Positions 17,095 to 25,167 of a stretch of DNA of 43,030 bases are shown in pieces. Within the stretch, counting starts at the first letter, position 1; each line of letters begins with the position of its first letter. The stretch is from positions 1-43,030 of the forward strand of contig JAAZGO010000035.1 of the NCBI GenBank assembly GCA_012511175.1, read 5' to 3'. Under the pieces are notes generated by a model. That model made no database searches. It had not been told where the DNA came from and saw only the letters and a list, made by a program, of their open reading frames with translations. Origin of the DNA: Fastidiosipila sp. Lineage in GTDB: Bacteria > Bacillota > Clostridia > Saccharofermentanales > DTU023. A program made the translations under genes and the position numbers.

Positions 17095-17925
17095 ATGCTT
17101 TATCTGGGTTGCCATCTGTCGGCATCGGCGGGCTATCTGGCCATGGCCAGGACCGCCCTTTCAATTGGCGCCAACACCTTCCAATTCTTTACCCGAAACC
17201 CCAGAGGCGGAAAAGCGCGCGCCCTGGATCTGGACGATATCGAGGCCTATAACCGTTTTGCCAGAAAGAATGGAATCGGAACCATCGTAGCCCACGCGCC
17301 CTACACCATGAACCTTTGCTCCGACAAGGCATCCGTTCGTGAATTCGGACGCGATGTCCTTCGTGAAGACCTTGAACGGCTCCAGCACATTGACCATGTC
17401 GTCTATAACCTCCACCCGGGCAGCCATGTCGGCCAAGGCAGGGATCGGGGAATGGCCATGATTGCCGACGCACTGAATCAGGTGCTGACCGGAGACATCA
17501 AGACGCCGGTGCTTCTTGAGACCATGGCCGGCAAGGGCAGCGAAATCGGCTCCGCTTTCGGCGACCTGGCCGGTATCATCGACGGGGTCGTCCATAAGGA
17601 CAAGATGGGCGTCTGCATGGACAGCTGCCATATGTATGACGCGGGTTATGATGTGGCGGGGGGCCTCGACCAGCTGCTGTCGGAATTCGACCGGCTTGTC
17701 GGCCTGGACCGGCTTCAGGCCTTTCATTTAAATGACAGCAAAAATGAAGCCGGAAGCGGAAAAGACCGGCATGCCAAGATCGGGGAAGGTACAATGGGGC
17801 TGGAGGCTGTCGTGCGGATAATCCGCCACCCCTTATTGCAGGGGCTGCCCTTTATTCTCGAGACGCCCAATGAAGTCGATGGCTATGCCAGGGAAATTGC
17901 GCTGCTTCGCAGCCTGGCAGGCTGA
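17095..17925 (+). CDS. nfo: Deoxyribonuclease IV (AP endonuclease)
   Basis: Zinc-dependent AP endonuclease, 276 aa, cleaving 5' to abasic sites in base excision repair. The AP2Ec TIM-barrel motifs are all visible: GCHLSASAG near the start, HAPYTMNL, NLHPGSHVG, LETMAGKG, CMDSCHMYDAGYD, the long HLNDSKNEAGSGKDRHAKIGEG (written in two parts, HLNDSKNEAG and SGKDRHAKIGEG), and FILETP. These supply the His, Asp and Glu ligands of the trinuclear zinc site. It follows divIC by 22 bp, with ATG 7 nt after GGAGTT, and may be co-transcribed with it. Confidence 0.95.
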   Translation: MLYLGCHLSASAGYLAMARTALSIGANTFQFFTRNPRGGKARALDLDDIEAYNRFARKNGIGTIVAHAPYTMNLCSDKASVREFGRDVLREDLERLQHIDHVVYNLHPGSHVGQGRDRGMAMIADALNQVLTGDIKTPVLLETMAGKGSEIGSAFGDLAGIIDGVVHKDKMGVCMDSCHMYDAGYDVAGGLDQLLSEFDRLVGLDRLQAFHLNDSKNEAGSGKDRHAKIGEGTMGLEAVVRIIRHPLLQGLPFILETPNEVDGYAREIALLRSLAG

Positions 17926-17944
17926 TAGACGCTATTTCCCACAT

Positions 17945-18244
17945 TCAGGCTTGTGGAAAACCGATCAATTCCTTTAGCGAATCGATTTCTTCTACAGCTC
18001 TCCCGACGGCATCCTGTGGGATAAAGTAATCGTAGATTCCACTGCCAGCCCCCAGTTCGATGGCCAGGGCAGCGCCTTTTCTGCCACGCTTCAAGTAAGG
18101 AATCTCCCGCTCCTCCAGGTAGGATTCAACATGCGCGCTCCAGATCATAGGGGCTGAGATCAGGTAGACCGGCTCATCAGGGGCTGGCCGGTTTCGGTCG
18201 CGCAGGGAGGCGTCTTTGGCTCTTCTTTTTAAAAAATTGAACAT
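17945..18244 (-). CDS. DUF2007-like small protein
   Basis: A 99-aa protein with a basic N-terminus (MFNFLKRRAKD) and a single alpha/beta domain from PVYLISAPMIWSAHVESYLEE to AVEEIDSLKEL. The pattern of a short strand, a helix labelled AHVESYLEEREIP, and IYDYFIPQDAVGRA at the end resembles DUF2007 (putative signal-transducing proteins with a PII-like fold). ATG 18244 is chosen because GAGGAGGTG lies upstream, though spacing is rather long; longer in-frame starts lack support. It is convergent with nfo and divergent from the DUF5058 gene. Its function is unknown. Confidence 0.65.
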   Translation of the reverse strand: MFNFLKRRAKDASLRDRNRPAPDEPVYLISAPMIWSAHVESYLEEREIPYLKRGRKGAALAIELGAGSGIYDYFIPQDAVGRAVEEIDSLKELIGFPQA

Positions 18245-18373
18245 GGGTACGCGCCACACCTCCTCTTTCCAGTTTGCCCATCCATATCCGGGCACCAGCC
18301 GCGGCAAAAGGCCTGCTCTGTTAAAATGCTAACATCAGCCCGCCCTTCTGGGCAATGGAAAGGGGAGGTGTTT

Positions 18374-19096
18374 ATGTTCCATGTCAACCACCCGGTTCTG
18401 TACGCCTTGGCATCGCTTGTCATTTTGTACGTGCTGGGGCAGTCAGTCTTTTTTACCATCCAGGCTTACAGGCGCGCCCGTGAGATGGGGATGGAAAAGT
18501 CGCTTCTCCGTGCAATCATGCGGGGTTCAGCCATCTTTACCCTGGCGCCTGCGGTAGCCATCCTGATCGGGGTCATCGCCCTGTCCCAGTATCTGGGCCT
18601 TCCCTTGCCCTGGCTCCGCCTCAGTGTTTTGGGAGCCATCACCTATGAGCTGCCCGCCGCTTCTGCCGCAGCGTCCGCCCTGGGTATTTCCATAACGGAT
18701 GCCATCGTGGATGCCCGGGCTTACTCAACCATTGCCTGGGTGATGACCCTGGGGATTCTTTCAGGAATCGTCGTCATCACTTTCTTTCTCAAACGGATTG
18801 AAAAAGGCTTGATGACCATCAAGTCAAAGGATGAGAAGTGGGGCGCGCTTTTGATGGATTCACTTTTCATTGGAATGGTTTCCGCTTTTCTCGGCATGAT
18901 TTTTTCAAAAATCCGTCTTGGCCTGGCCGGGTGGATTCCTGTTTTTGTCATGATTTTCTCATCCGTCCTGATGCTGATTTTCGGCTTTCTCGTCAAAAAG
19001 AAGAAGATCGCCTGGCTTGAAAATTATGCCATGCCCTTCAGCATGATGGGTGCCATGGCCTTTTCCATTCCGCTCACTTTTTGGATCGGAGGTTGA
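18374..19096 (+). CDS. DUF5058 family multipass membrane protein
   Basis: A 240-aa integral membrane protein with about six to seven hydrophobic helices. The opening MFHVNHPVLYALASL, the segment SAIFTLAPAVAILIGVIALSQ (given in part) and LPLPWLRLSVLGAITYE match my memory of the DUF5058 family, which is common in Clostridia and has no assigned function. ATG 18374 has GGGGAGGTG at good spacing. The next gene begins 2 bp after this stop codon, so the two encode a likely two-component membrane complex, perhaps a transporter or channel. The substrate is unknown. Confidence 0.8.
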   Translation: MFHVNHPVLYALASLVILYVLGQSVFFTIQAYRRAREMGMEKSLLRAIMRGSAIFTLAPAVAILIGVIALSQYLGLPLPWLRLSVLGAITYELPAASAAASALGISITDAIVDARAYSTIAWVMTLGILSGIVVITFFLKRIEKGLMTIKSKDEKWGALLMDSLFIGMVSAFLGMIFSKIRLGLAGWIPVFVMIFSSVLMLIFGFLVKKKKIAWLENYAMPFSMMGAMAFSIPLTFWIGG

Positions 19097-19098
19097 CC

Positions 19099-19752
19099 AT
19101 GAGCCTGTACGAAAGGAAAATTCATCGCTGGGGCCGCCTGTCAGGTATCCTGGCCATTATCATGTTCATCGCCTATCCGCTCCTGATGAGCCTTTACTTC
19201 AAGGCCTGGCCCTATCTTGGGGCCCTGGGCAAGGGTTTGCTCGGCGTTGTTCCCATCTTTTACACCATCGGCATCATCGAAGCCTTCACTTACGGACCCA
19301 TGCTGGGATCCGGGGGCTCCTACCTGGGTTTTGTTACTGGAAATATCACCAACCTGAAAGCTCCCTGCGCCATCAATGCCATGAAGGTGGCAAAAGCGGA
19401 TCCCGGCACGCCGGAAGGTGAGGTGGTCTCAACCCTGGCGATCGGCATCTCCTCCATGGTAACCACGGTGATTCTTTTTCTCGGCATGATCCTCCTGAGC
19501 AGCCTGGCGCCCATCCTGGAATCCCCGGTGTTCAAGCCAGCCTTTGATAATATCCTGCCGGCCCTGTTTGGAGGACTTGCGGTTGTCTTCATCTCCAGGA
19601 ACTGGAAGATTGCCATCGGCCCCATGCTGTTCATGCTTGCCCTGTTCATCGTGCAGCCCGGCCTGGCGGATGCGGTGAGTGTCCTGGTTCCGGTAGGGGC
19701 CCTGATCACCCTGGCTATTTCACGGGTGCTCTACAAAAAGGGAAAGCTGTAG
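19099..19752 (+). CDS. Multipass membrane protein, partner of DUF5058 protein
   Basis: A 217-aa membrane protein with about six hydrophobic helices and very few charged residues. The conserved-looking stretch GSGGSYLGFVTGNITNLK, followed by PCAINAMK, may line a pore. ATG 19099 has CGGAGG just upstream, inside the end of the DUF5058 gene. The start is 2 bp after the preceding stop codon, so translation is coupled. I do not recognise a characterised family. The constant pairing with DUF5058 that I recall in Clostridia suggests the two act together. It converges on trkH with a 36-bp gap. Confidence 0.75.
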   Translation: MSLYERKIHRWGRLSGILAIIMFIAYPLLMSLYFKAWPYLGALGKGLLGVVPIFYTIGIIEAFTYGPMLGSGGSYLGFVTGNITNLKAPCAINAMKVAKADPGTPEGEVVSTLAIGISSMVTTVILFLGMILLSSLAPILESPVFKPAFDNILPALFGGLAVVFISRNWKIAIGPMLFMLALFIVQPGLADAVSVLVPVGALITLAISRVLYKKGKL

Positions 19753-19788
19753 TTTTGAGAAGAGATGAAAAAGGGGCAGGCGGGATGT

Positions 19789-21240
19789 CTACGAAGTTCT
19801 GCGCCAGGTTTTTGGCGAAACGAAGAGCAGGAAGGGGAGGAACTCAAGACGTCCGGCCAGCATAAGAAAGCTCAGGACCATTTTTGTGAAGTCGCTGAAA
19901 GCGGAGAAATTGGAAGTCGGCCCGATGCTGGACAAGCCGGGGCCGACATTGTTGACGGCTGTGGCTGCAGCAGAAAAAGCAGTCATCAGATCGGGGCTCT
20001 CCAGGGACAAGAGGAGGGTACCGAGGGCCAGGAAAATGAGGTAAATAGAAAGGTAGCGAAGGACAGGCTGCTTATCACTTTCCGGAAGGATCTGGCCATC
20101 AATACGCACGGACATGACCTGCCTCTGGTCGCGCGACCGGAAAATCTGCTCGCGGGCTGACTTTAGATAGACAATGAAGCGGGATACCTTCAAGCCTCCC
20201 CCGGTCGAGCCAGCGGAAGCGCCGATCATCATGACCAGCAAAAGAAGGACCTGGCTGACGAGCGGCCAGAGGGTGAAATCCTGGGTGGCGTAACCGGTCG
20301 TACTCATGATGGAACTCACGGTAAAGAAAGAATGCTCAAACGCTTGCCCGGCGGTCGGGGATTGTCGGAGAATACCCAGGGTAACCAGCAGGGAGACGGT
20401 CAGATAAATGCCAAGGTACCAGCGCAGCTCCTCGCTTCGAAGTACCTGACGCAGCCCCTTGCGCAGGCTCAGGAAATAGACCTGGAAATTGACGCCGAAG
20501 AGGATCATGGCCGCTGTCAGCACCCAGTTGATGAATGAGCTCTGGTAAAAGCCAATGCTGGCGCTCTTATTGGAGAATCCGCCCGTCCCCGCGGCACCGA
20601 AGGCGTGGATGATGGCGTCAAAGACCGGCATGCCGCCCAAACAAAGCAGGACAAAAGTGATCAGGGTCATGACGAAGTAGATGGCGTAGAGGATCATGGC
20701 CGTTTTCCGGATTCTTGACACAAGTTTCCCGAAATAAGGGCCGGGCATTTCCGCTTTCATGATGTTGACAGAATCGGCGGGCGAATCGGCATTGATCACA
20801 AAGGCGAAGACCAGCACGCCCATGCCGCCGATAAAGTGGGTGAAACTGCGCCAGAAGAGGCAGTAATGTGACATGGACTCCACATCCTGGAGAATGGATG
20901 AACCGGTGGTTGTGAAGCCTGAAACAGTTTCAAAAAAAGCGTTGACAAAGCGGGGAATTTCTCCCGCCAGCATGAAGGCCAGGGCGCCCGCCAATGAAGC
21001 TGACAACCAGGTCAGAAAGGTGATTACCATGCCTTCGCTGGCGCGAAGCCTGATTCTTTCCGGCCGTTTCAGGGTCATCAGGGTGCCGAGGCCGAAGAAA
21101 CCGACGGCGACCAAGCCAAAACTTTGGAGAGCCGGCTTGATTTCGCCGAAGACCAGGGCGACGACCAAGGGCAGGAGGAGCAGGAGAGAGCAGATCTGGA
21201 AAATCCGCCCCTGAACATAGCGAACTGAATTGAAATTCAA
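19789..21240 (-). CDS. trkH: Potassium uptake channel subunit TrkH
   Basis: K+-translocating subunit of the Trk/Ktr system, 483 aa. The four selectivity-filter-like P-loops are visible in order: SGFTTTGSS, GAAGTGGFSNKS, STTGYATQDF and AVNNVGPG. GASAGSTGGGLKVSR is the family's gating-loop region. The start is TTG at 21240, 2 nt after the trkA stop, and GGAGG lies 6 nt before it, inside the last trkA codons. This decides the start despite the absence of ATG. It is co-transcribed with trkA, whose product regulates it. Confidence 0.94.
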   Translation of the reverse strand: MNFNSVRYVQGRIFQICSLLLLLPLVVALVFGEIKPALQSFGLVAVGFFGLGTLMTLKRPERIRLRASEGMVITFLTWLSASLAGALAFMLAGEIPRFVNAFFETVSGFTTTGSSILQDVESMSHYCLFWRSFTHFIGGMGVLVFAFVINADSPADSVNIMKAEMPGPYFGKLVSRIRKTAMILYAIYFVMTLITFVLLCLGGMPVFDAIIHAFGAAGTGGFSNKSASIGFYQSSFINWVLTAAMILFGVNFQVYFLSLRKGLRQVLRSEELRWYLGIYLTVSLLVTLGILRQSPTAGQAFEHSFFTVSSIMSTTGYATQDFTLWPLVSQVLLLLVMMIGASAGSTGGGLKVSRFIVYLKSAREQIFRSRDQRQVMSVRIDGQILPESDKQPVLRYLSIYLIFLALGTLLLSLESPDLMTAFSAAATAVNNVGPGLSSIGPTSNFSAFSDFTKMVLSFLMLAGRLEFLPFLLFVSPKTWRRTS

Positions 21241-21242
21241 TC

Positions 21243-22601
21243 TCAGCCTCCCAGGATATCGTCAAGGTCGGTAAGTCTTGTTCCGGTGGCGACGACAATG
21301 ACACGGTCACCCGCCAGGATTTGGTCACCGCCGCCGGGAAAGAGGATTTCCTGACCGCGGGCGATGCAGGCAAGGCGCAGCTGCGGTCGGATATCGAGTT
21401 CCAGCAGGGTTTTGCCGATCACCTTGCTTCTGGGATTGGCGACGAACTCCAGAGCTTCAACCCGGCCTTCCTCGAAGCGGTAAAGCGCTTCGACGGAAGA
21501 TCCCTGTGAATTGTCCAGCGCCCGGATGGTCCGGACGATTTCGTCAGAAACAATGTGATGAGGGGTGAGGACATTTTGTAAATCCGATTCACCTAAAATA
21601 TTGAGCAGGCGGGTCCGGTTGATTTTTGTGATGGTTTTCTGTACGCCATTATGAGAGGCGACCCAGGAGGCCAGGACGTTCTCTTCGTCGATGCCCGTCA
21701 ATGAAATGAAAGCGTCGTAGTGCTGGATGTTGCATTCTTCCAGAACCCGCTGGTCGGTTCCGTCAGCGCGGATGACATCCACCCAGGGGTAGTGCTGGAA
21801 GACGAACTCAGCAATGCCGCGGTCGCGTTCAATCAGCTTGACGGCATACTTCTGTTTGTTCATCAGGCCCAGGAGCCAGTAGGCGATGGCCCCGCCTCCC
21901 GTGATCAGAACATTCCTGATCCGGGGCGCCATGGTGTTGGTGTGGGCATAGAAGTTTTGAAGGGTGTCAACTTCTCCGGTTACATGAATGGTATCGCCGG
22001 CATGGATCACACTCTTGCCGTCCGGGACAAAAACCTCGCCGTCACGCCGGATTACGCAGACCATCAAGTCTTCGCCGCACTGGCGCTTGAAATCCAGAAG
22101 CTTCATCCCCGCAAGGATGCTGTCCCCGGGAACCCGGACAGCGACGATATATACCTTGCCGCGGAAAAAGCTTTCTACGCTGATGGCAGATGGATAGCGC
22201 AGCATCCTCATAATCTCTTTGGCGGATTCCAGGTTGGGGTTGATCAGGAGGTCAATGCCCAGGCTCTGCCTGAAAGCGGGCGTGGGGGGGCTGTAGTCGG
22301 GATTGGAGACGCGGGCGATGGTCTTTCCCGCCCCCAGGCTTTGCGCCAGAATGGCGGAGATAAGATTGATTTCGTCCGAGCCTGTCATGGCCATAAAGGC
22401 GTCGCATTCACCAACACCTGCTTCCAGCTGGGTGGCATAGCTTGCGGCATTGCCTATCACACCGGAGAGGTCGAATTCCTCCATGATGTCTTCGAACCAC
22501 TCCTCATTTTTCTCAATGATGGTGACGTCGTGCCCCTCGGCCACCAGCTCCCCTGCAAGGGTGTGCCCGTATTTGCCGGCTCCGGCGATAACGATTTGCA
22601 T
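21243..22601 (-). CDS. trkA: Trk system potassium transporter regulatory subunit TrkA
   Basis: Cytoplasmic RCK gating protein, 452 aa, with two tandem RCK_N plus RCK_C units. The first begins with the Rossmann motif GAGKYGHTLAGEL; the second begins with VLITGGGAIAYWLLG near residue 230. Its nucleotide-binding loop is less canonical than the first. Each unit ends in a TrkA_C beta domain (DSILAGMKLLDF and SKVIGKTLLELD regions). It binds NAD(H) or ATP and controls TrkH. ATG 22601 has GGAGG 6 nt upstream. A hairpin 94 bp upstream separates it from the SleB-like gene. Confidence 0.95.
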   Translation of the reverse strand: MQIVIAGAGKYGHTLAGELVAEGHDVTIIEKNEEWFEDIMEEFDLSGVIGNAASYATQLEAGVGECDAFMAMTGSDEINLISAILAQSLGAGKTIARVSNPDYSPPTPAFRQSLGIDLLINPNLESAKEIMRMLRYPSAISVESFFRGKVYIVAVRVPGDSILAGMKLLDFKRQCGEDLMVCVIRRDGEVFVPDGKSVIHAGDTIHVTGEVDTLQNFYAHTNTMAPRIRNVLITGGGAIAYWLLGLMNKQKYAVKLIERDRGIAEFVFQHYPWVDVIRADGTDQRVLEECNIQHYDAFISLTGIDEENVLASWVASHNGVQKTITKINRTRLLNILGESDLQNVLTPHHIVSDEIVRTIRALDNSQGSSVEALYRFEEGRVEALEFVANPRSKVIGKTLLELDIRPQLRLACIARGQEILFPGGGDQILAGDRVIVVATGTRLTDLDDILGG

Positions 22602-22694
22602 GTTCGGCCTCCATGATGCAGCGGCTGCTTTAATCTCCGCACACCCGTGTTAGACGTATTCTAGCGCAATCCGCCTCTTTCGTGTTCAAATCAG

Positions 22695-22720
22695 AAGGGG
22701 CTGCCCTGCGGCAACCCCTT
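22695..22720 (-). terminator. Hairpin between the SleB-like hydrolase gene and trkA
   Basis: Arms 22695-22705 and 22710-22720 form an 11-bp stem with one C/A mismatch and a 4-nt loop, 20 bp after the hydrolase stop codon. The T-tract on the minus strand is weak (CTGATTTG), so this is a poor terminator or a transcript-stabilising hairpin. Confidence 0.55.
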
Positions 22721-22739
22721 ATTGGTGTAAGAATCCAGT

Positions 22740-23606
22740 CTATCGGTGTGGACTGAAGAATCGTACGGCTTTTCTTTGAACAACGAATTTTTGCGTTTCA
22801 TGCCATTTCCCCCGTGCAAGGTTGCTGGCGTAAAAGTAATAGATGGGGTGCTGGACACCGCTCCCGCCTTGATCAAAAACAAAAGCAACCGCCTGCTTGA
22901 CCGTGTTTGAAACATTGCGTTTGATGGCTGCGGTGTAACCATATTTCCTCTTAATCACCGCTGTGCTGTTGGTTCCTTCTTTCAGCATGGAATCCCGGAT
23001 GCACTGCGCAACCAGAACGGCTCCAAGATAATCGTTTCCCCATTCGCCCATAACCAGCCCCTCCAAAGTCTGACGGTCCGATACCTGAAGTGTGCAGCCC
23101 TGGTAGTTGGGATCAGGTTCTTCGATTTGGATTAGAAACTGGCTGCCGGCATCGGGAGTCGCTTGCGGCCGCGGCTCTTCTTCAGCTGCTGCCTGTGTTT
23201 CGGCGTCTGCCCCGCTCTGCGTTTCTTTACTCTCCGCTTCTTCTCTTTCCGACTCTTTATTCTCTGCTTCTTTTTCCACTTGGAGGTTCTGTTTCCTCAG
23301 TTGATTGTCAATCAGTTCGCGTTTGGGCGGTTTGGCGGGAATTTCGCTTTTATGCTGAAATGCCTTGATCTCCGGGATCAGGCCCGGGGTTTTTGTCTGT
23401 CTGCGGCTGAGAGGCGATTCCTCAAACAAGATCAGTTCCTCAGCGTCTTCCGGCCGTATGTGGGGTTCCTCATCAAGGGATTCTTCTGCGAGTGGGTTCG
23501 CCTGGGATTCCTCTTTATGACCGATGGCCGGCAGGATTGTCAGAGCGATCGCCAGGATCAGCAGGCCGGTCACGGTTTTCGCATTTCTTTTTATTTTATC
23601 TTTCAT
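22740..23606 (-). CDS. Exported SleB/CwlJ-like cell wall hydrolase (putative)
   Basis: A 288-aa protein with a membrane-anchor or signal segment (about 12-30). A long charged, Glu-rich low-complexity region follows (about 30-170, for example KEAENKESEREEAESKE). The C-terminal domain (about 185-288) resembles Hydrolase_2 (SleB/CwlJ): LEGLVMGEWGNDYLGAVLVAQ (shown in part), with the presumed catalytic Glu in MGEWG, then repeated Tyr/aromatic positions and a final HETQKFVV segment. SleB relatives are lytic transglycosylases that cleave peptidoglycan. The similarity is by eye and moderate. The binding site before ATG 23606 is weak (AAGAGA). Confidence 0.6.
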   Translation of the reverse strand: MKDKIKRNAKTVTGLLILAIALTILPAIGHKEESQANPLAEESLDEEPHIRPEDAEELILFEESPLSRRQTKTPGLIPEIKAFQHKSEIPAKPPKRELIDNQLRKQNLQVEKEAENKESEREEAESKETQSGADAETQAAAEEEPRPQATPDAGSQFLIQIEEPDPNYQGCTLQVSDRQTLEGLVMGEWGNDYLGAVLVAQCIRDSMLKEGTNSTAVIKRKYGYTAAIKRNVSNTVKQAVAFVFDQGGSGVQHPIYYFYASNLARGKWHETQKFVVQRKAVRFFSPHR

Positions 23607-24075
23607 AACAGTTCTCTTGTCTTTCTTTCATTCCCGGCGCTGCGCACAAATGTATGCAGGTTAAAACGACAATGGATTTGCGCGAGGAGGGAGTTTTATT
23701 TAGACCGCGTACCAGAATAGACCAGTCCAGCTGCATTTGAAAGCGTGAAAAAGCCGAATCCATCAGGGGCGAGGAGGCAGTTCCTTGTCAGATCGGTTGA
23801 TTGGGTGCTGTGCATACGTCAATATAATTAAGCAATCAGTAACAATGATTGTTCATAATAGACAAAAATTTTCTGCTAAATGCTCCTTGTTCGAAAAATC
23901 CGGCAGATTGCAAAAGCCGGCCGCTCAAGGCTCTTACCTTCCAGCACCCGGCCCGGCTCACTTATTAAAGGTCAGGCGGTTTCCCAGGCAGGGTCGGGAT
24001 TCCATGCACAGCCGGGGGAAAGAGGATAAAATGAAGACAATCAATTGCTTTTATCGGGATCTGAGGAGGTTGATG
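23607..24075. other. Divergent intergenic region, about 470 bp
   Basis: It lies between the SleB-like gene (minus) and the M42 peptidase gene (plus). The frame open through 23785-24075 has no coding look and no good start signal. An AT-rich island at about 23820-23880 contains TATAAT (23823-23828), a 13-bp palindrome and CATAAT (23854-23859); the rest is GC-rich and featureless by eye. No RNA gene was recognised. Confidence 0.55.
23823..23859 (+). promoter_or_regulatory. Promoter/operator island upstream of the M42 peptidase gene
   Basis: A perfect TATAAT (23823-23828) is followed by the perfect palindrome AACAATGATTGTT (23841-23853, centred on G23847) and then a CATAAT (23854-23859). A palindrome abutting -10 boxes is the usual layout of a repressor operator. 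The -35 elements are poor (TTGGGT 16 bp upstream of TATAAT at best). Which of the divergent genes it controls is not certain. Confidence 0.45.
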
Positions 24076-25158
24076 ATGGCTAGCCGTACGTTTCTGGAGA
24101 TGATGAAAGCCTATTCCGAGGCCAGGGGCCCTTCTGGATTTGAGCATGAGGCGGCGGATCTGGTGATCCAATACACGGGCGACCAGGGTGAAGTAATACG
24201 CGACACCATGCAGAATGTTTTCGTTCACCGCCACGGAAATGCGGGTGACCGCGTCCGCGTCCAGCTTGATGCCCATCTTGATGAAGTCGGTCTGATTGTC
24301 CAATCGATCAAACCCAACGGGATGCTGGGTGTGCTCCCACTCGGAAGCTGGGTGCCCGGCAATATTCCGGCACATCTTTTCCGCGTGCGGACCCGTGAAC
24401 GCCGATGGATTCCCGCTATTGCCTCCAGCAAACCGCCTCATTACCTGACCGAAGCCGAAAGGAAAGAGGGGATCACCATGGAGCAGATCGAACTCGACAT
24501 CGGCGCCGGTTCAAAGCAGGAAACTGAGGAGGAATTCGGTGTCGGCCTGGCGGCCCCCGTGGTTCCTGACGTTACCTTTGTTCATGACGAGGCGCGCGGT
24601 CTGCTCCTGGGAAAAGCCTTTGACTGCCGTCTGGGATGCGCCGCCATGACCGAAACCCTGAAAGAACTCCAGGGTGAGGCACTTGGGGTGGATGTCACCG
24701 CTGCCTTTTCCGTTCAGGAGGAGATCGGGGGCAGGGGGGCCATGGTGACTGCACGCCGGACCGGCGCCGACCTGGCCATCGTGTTTGAAGGGACACCTGC
24801 TGATGACAACTTCGCGCCCGCCGGCCATAGTCAGACAGCACTCGGCAAAGGCCCCATGCTCCGCCACATCGACCGGTCCATGATCACCCATCCCGGTTTC
24901 CAGCGCTACGCGCTGGCCCTTGCTGATGAAGAGGGTATTCCGGTCCAGGAAGCTGTCAGAAGCGGCGGCGGGACAAACGGAGGCTTGATTCATACGCAGG
25001 GGGCGGGGATTCCCACCATTGTCATCGGCATCCCGGTCCGCTACATCCATACACATTACGGCTGGGCCAGGCTGGGTGATGTGGAAAAGGCGGTCAGCCT
25101 TGCTGCCGCCCTCATCCGGTCCTTTGACGGGACCATCCTTGACCGCTTGATTTACTGA
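24076..25158 (+). CDS. M42 family metallopeptidase (glutamyl/leucyl aminopeptidase-like)
   Basis: Cytoplasmic co-catalytic dinuclear-metal aminopeptidase, 360 aa, close to the family norm. Visible motifs are ARGPSGFEHE near the N-terminus, DAHLDEVGLIV (first metal His/Asp), KAFDCRLGCA (bridging Asp), VQEEIGGRGA (general-base Glu plus ligand Glu), FEGTPADDN (ligand) and the final GIPVRYIHTHYG (last His). It forms the tetrahedral oligomers known for TET peptidases by family. ATG 24076 is preferred because GAGGAGG is 6 nt upstream; ATG 24073 and an in-frame ATG at 24031 with AGAGGA are alternatives. It ends 9 bp from gatB, tail to tail. Confidence 0.93.
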   Translation: MASRTFLEMMKAYSEARGPSGFEHEAADLVIQYTGDQGEVIRDTMQNVFVHRHGNAGDRVRVQLDAHLDEVGLIVQSIKPNGMLGVLPLGSWVPGNIPAHLFRVRTRERRWIPAIASSKPPHYLTEAERKEGITMEQIELDIGAGSKQETEEEFGVGLAAPVVPDVTFVHDEARGLLLGKAFDCRLGCAAMTETLKELQGEALGVDVTAAFSVQEEIGGRGAMVTARRTGADLAIVFEGTPADDNFAPAGHSQTALGKGPMLRHIDRSMITHPGFQRYALALADEEGIPVQEAVRSGGGTNGGLIHTQGAGIPTIVIGIPVRYIHTHYGWARLGDVEKAVSLAAALIRSFDGTILDRLIY

Positions 25159-25167
25159 AGGTTCGCT

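Noticed and set aside
17935-17959. Imperfect hairpin TTTCCCACA/TGTGGAAA between nfo and the DUF2007-like gene
   Set aside because: Short stem with a bulge, overlapping the DUF2007-like stop codon, and no clean T-tract; too weak to call a terminator.
21720-22616. 298-aa plus-strand frame opposite trkA
   Set aside because: Antisense shadow of trkA; no binding site and no family features.
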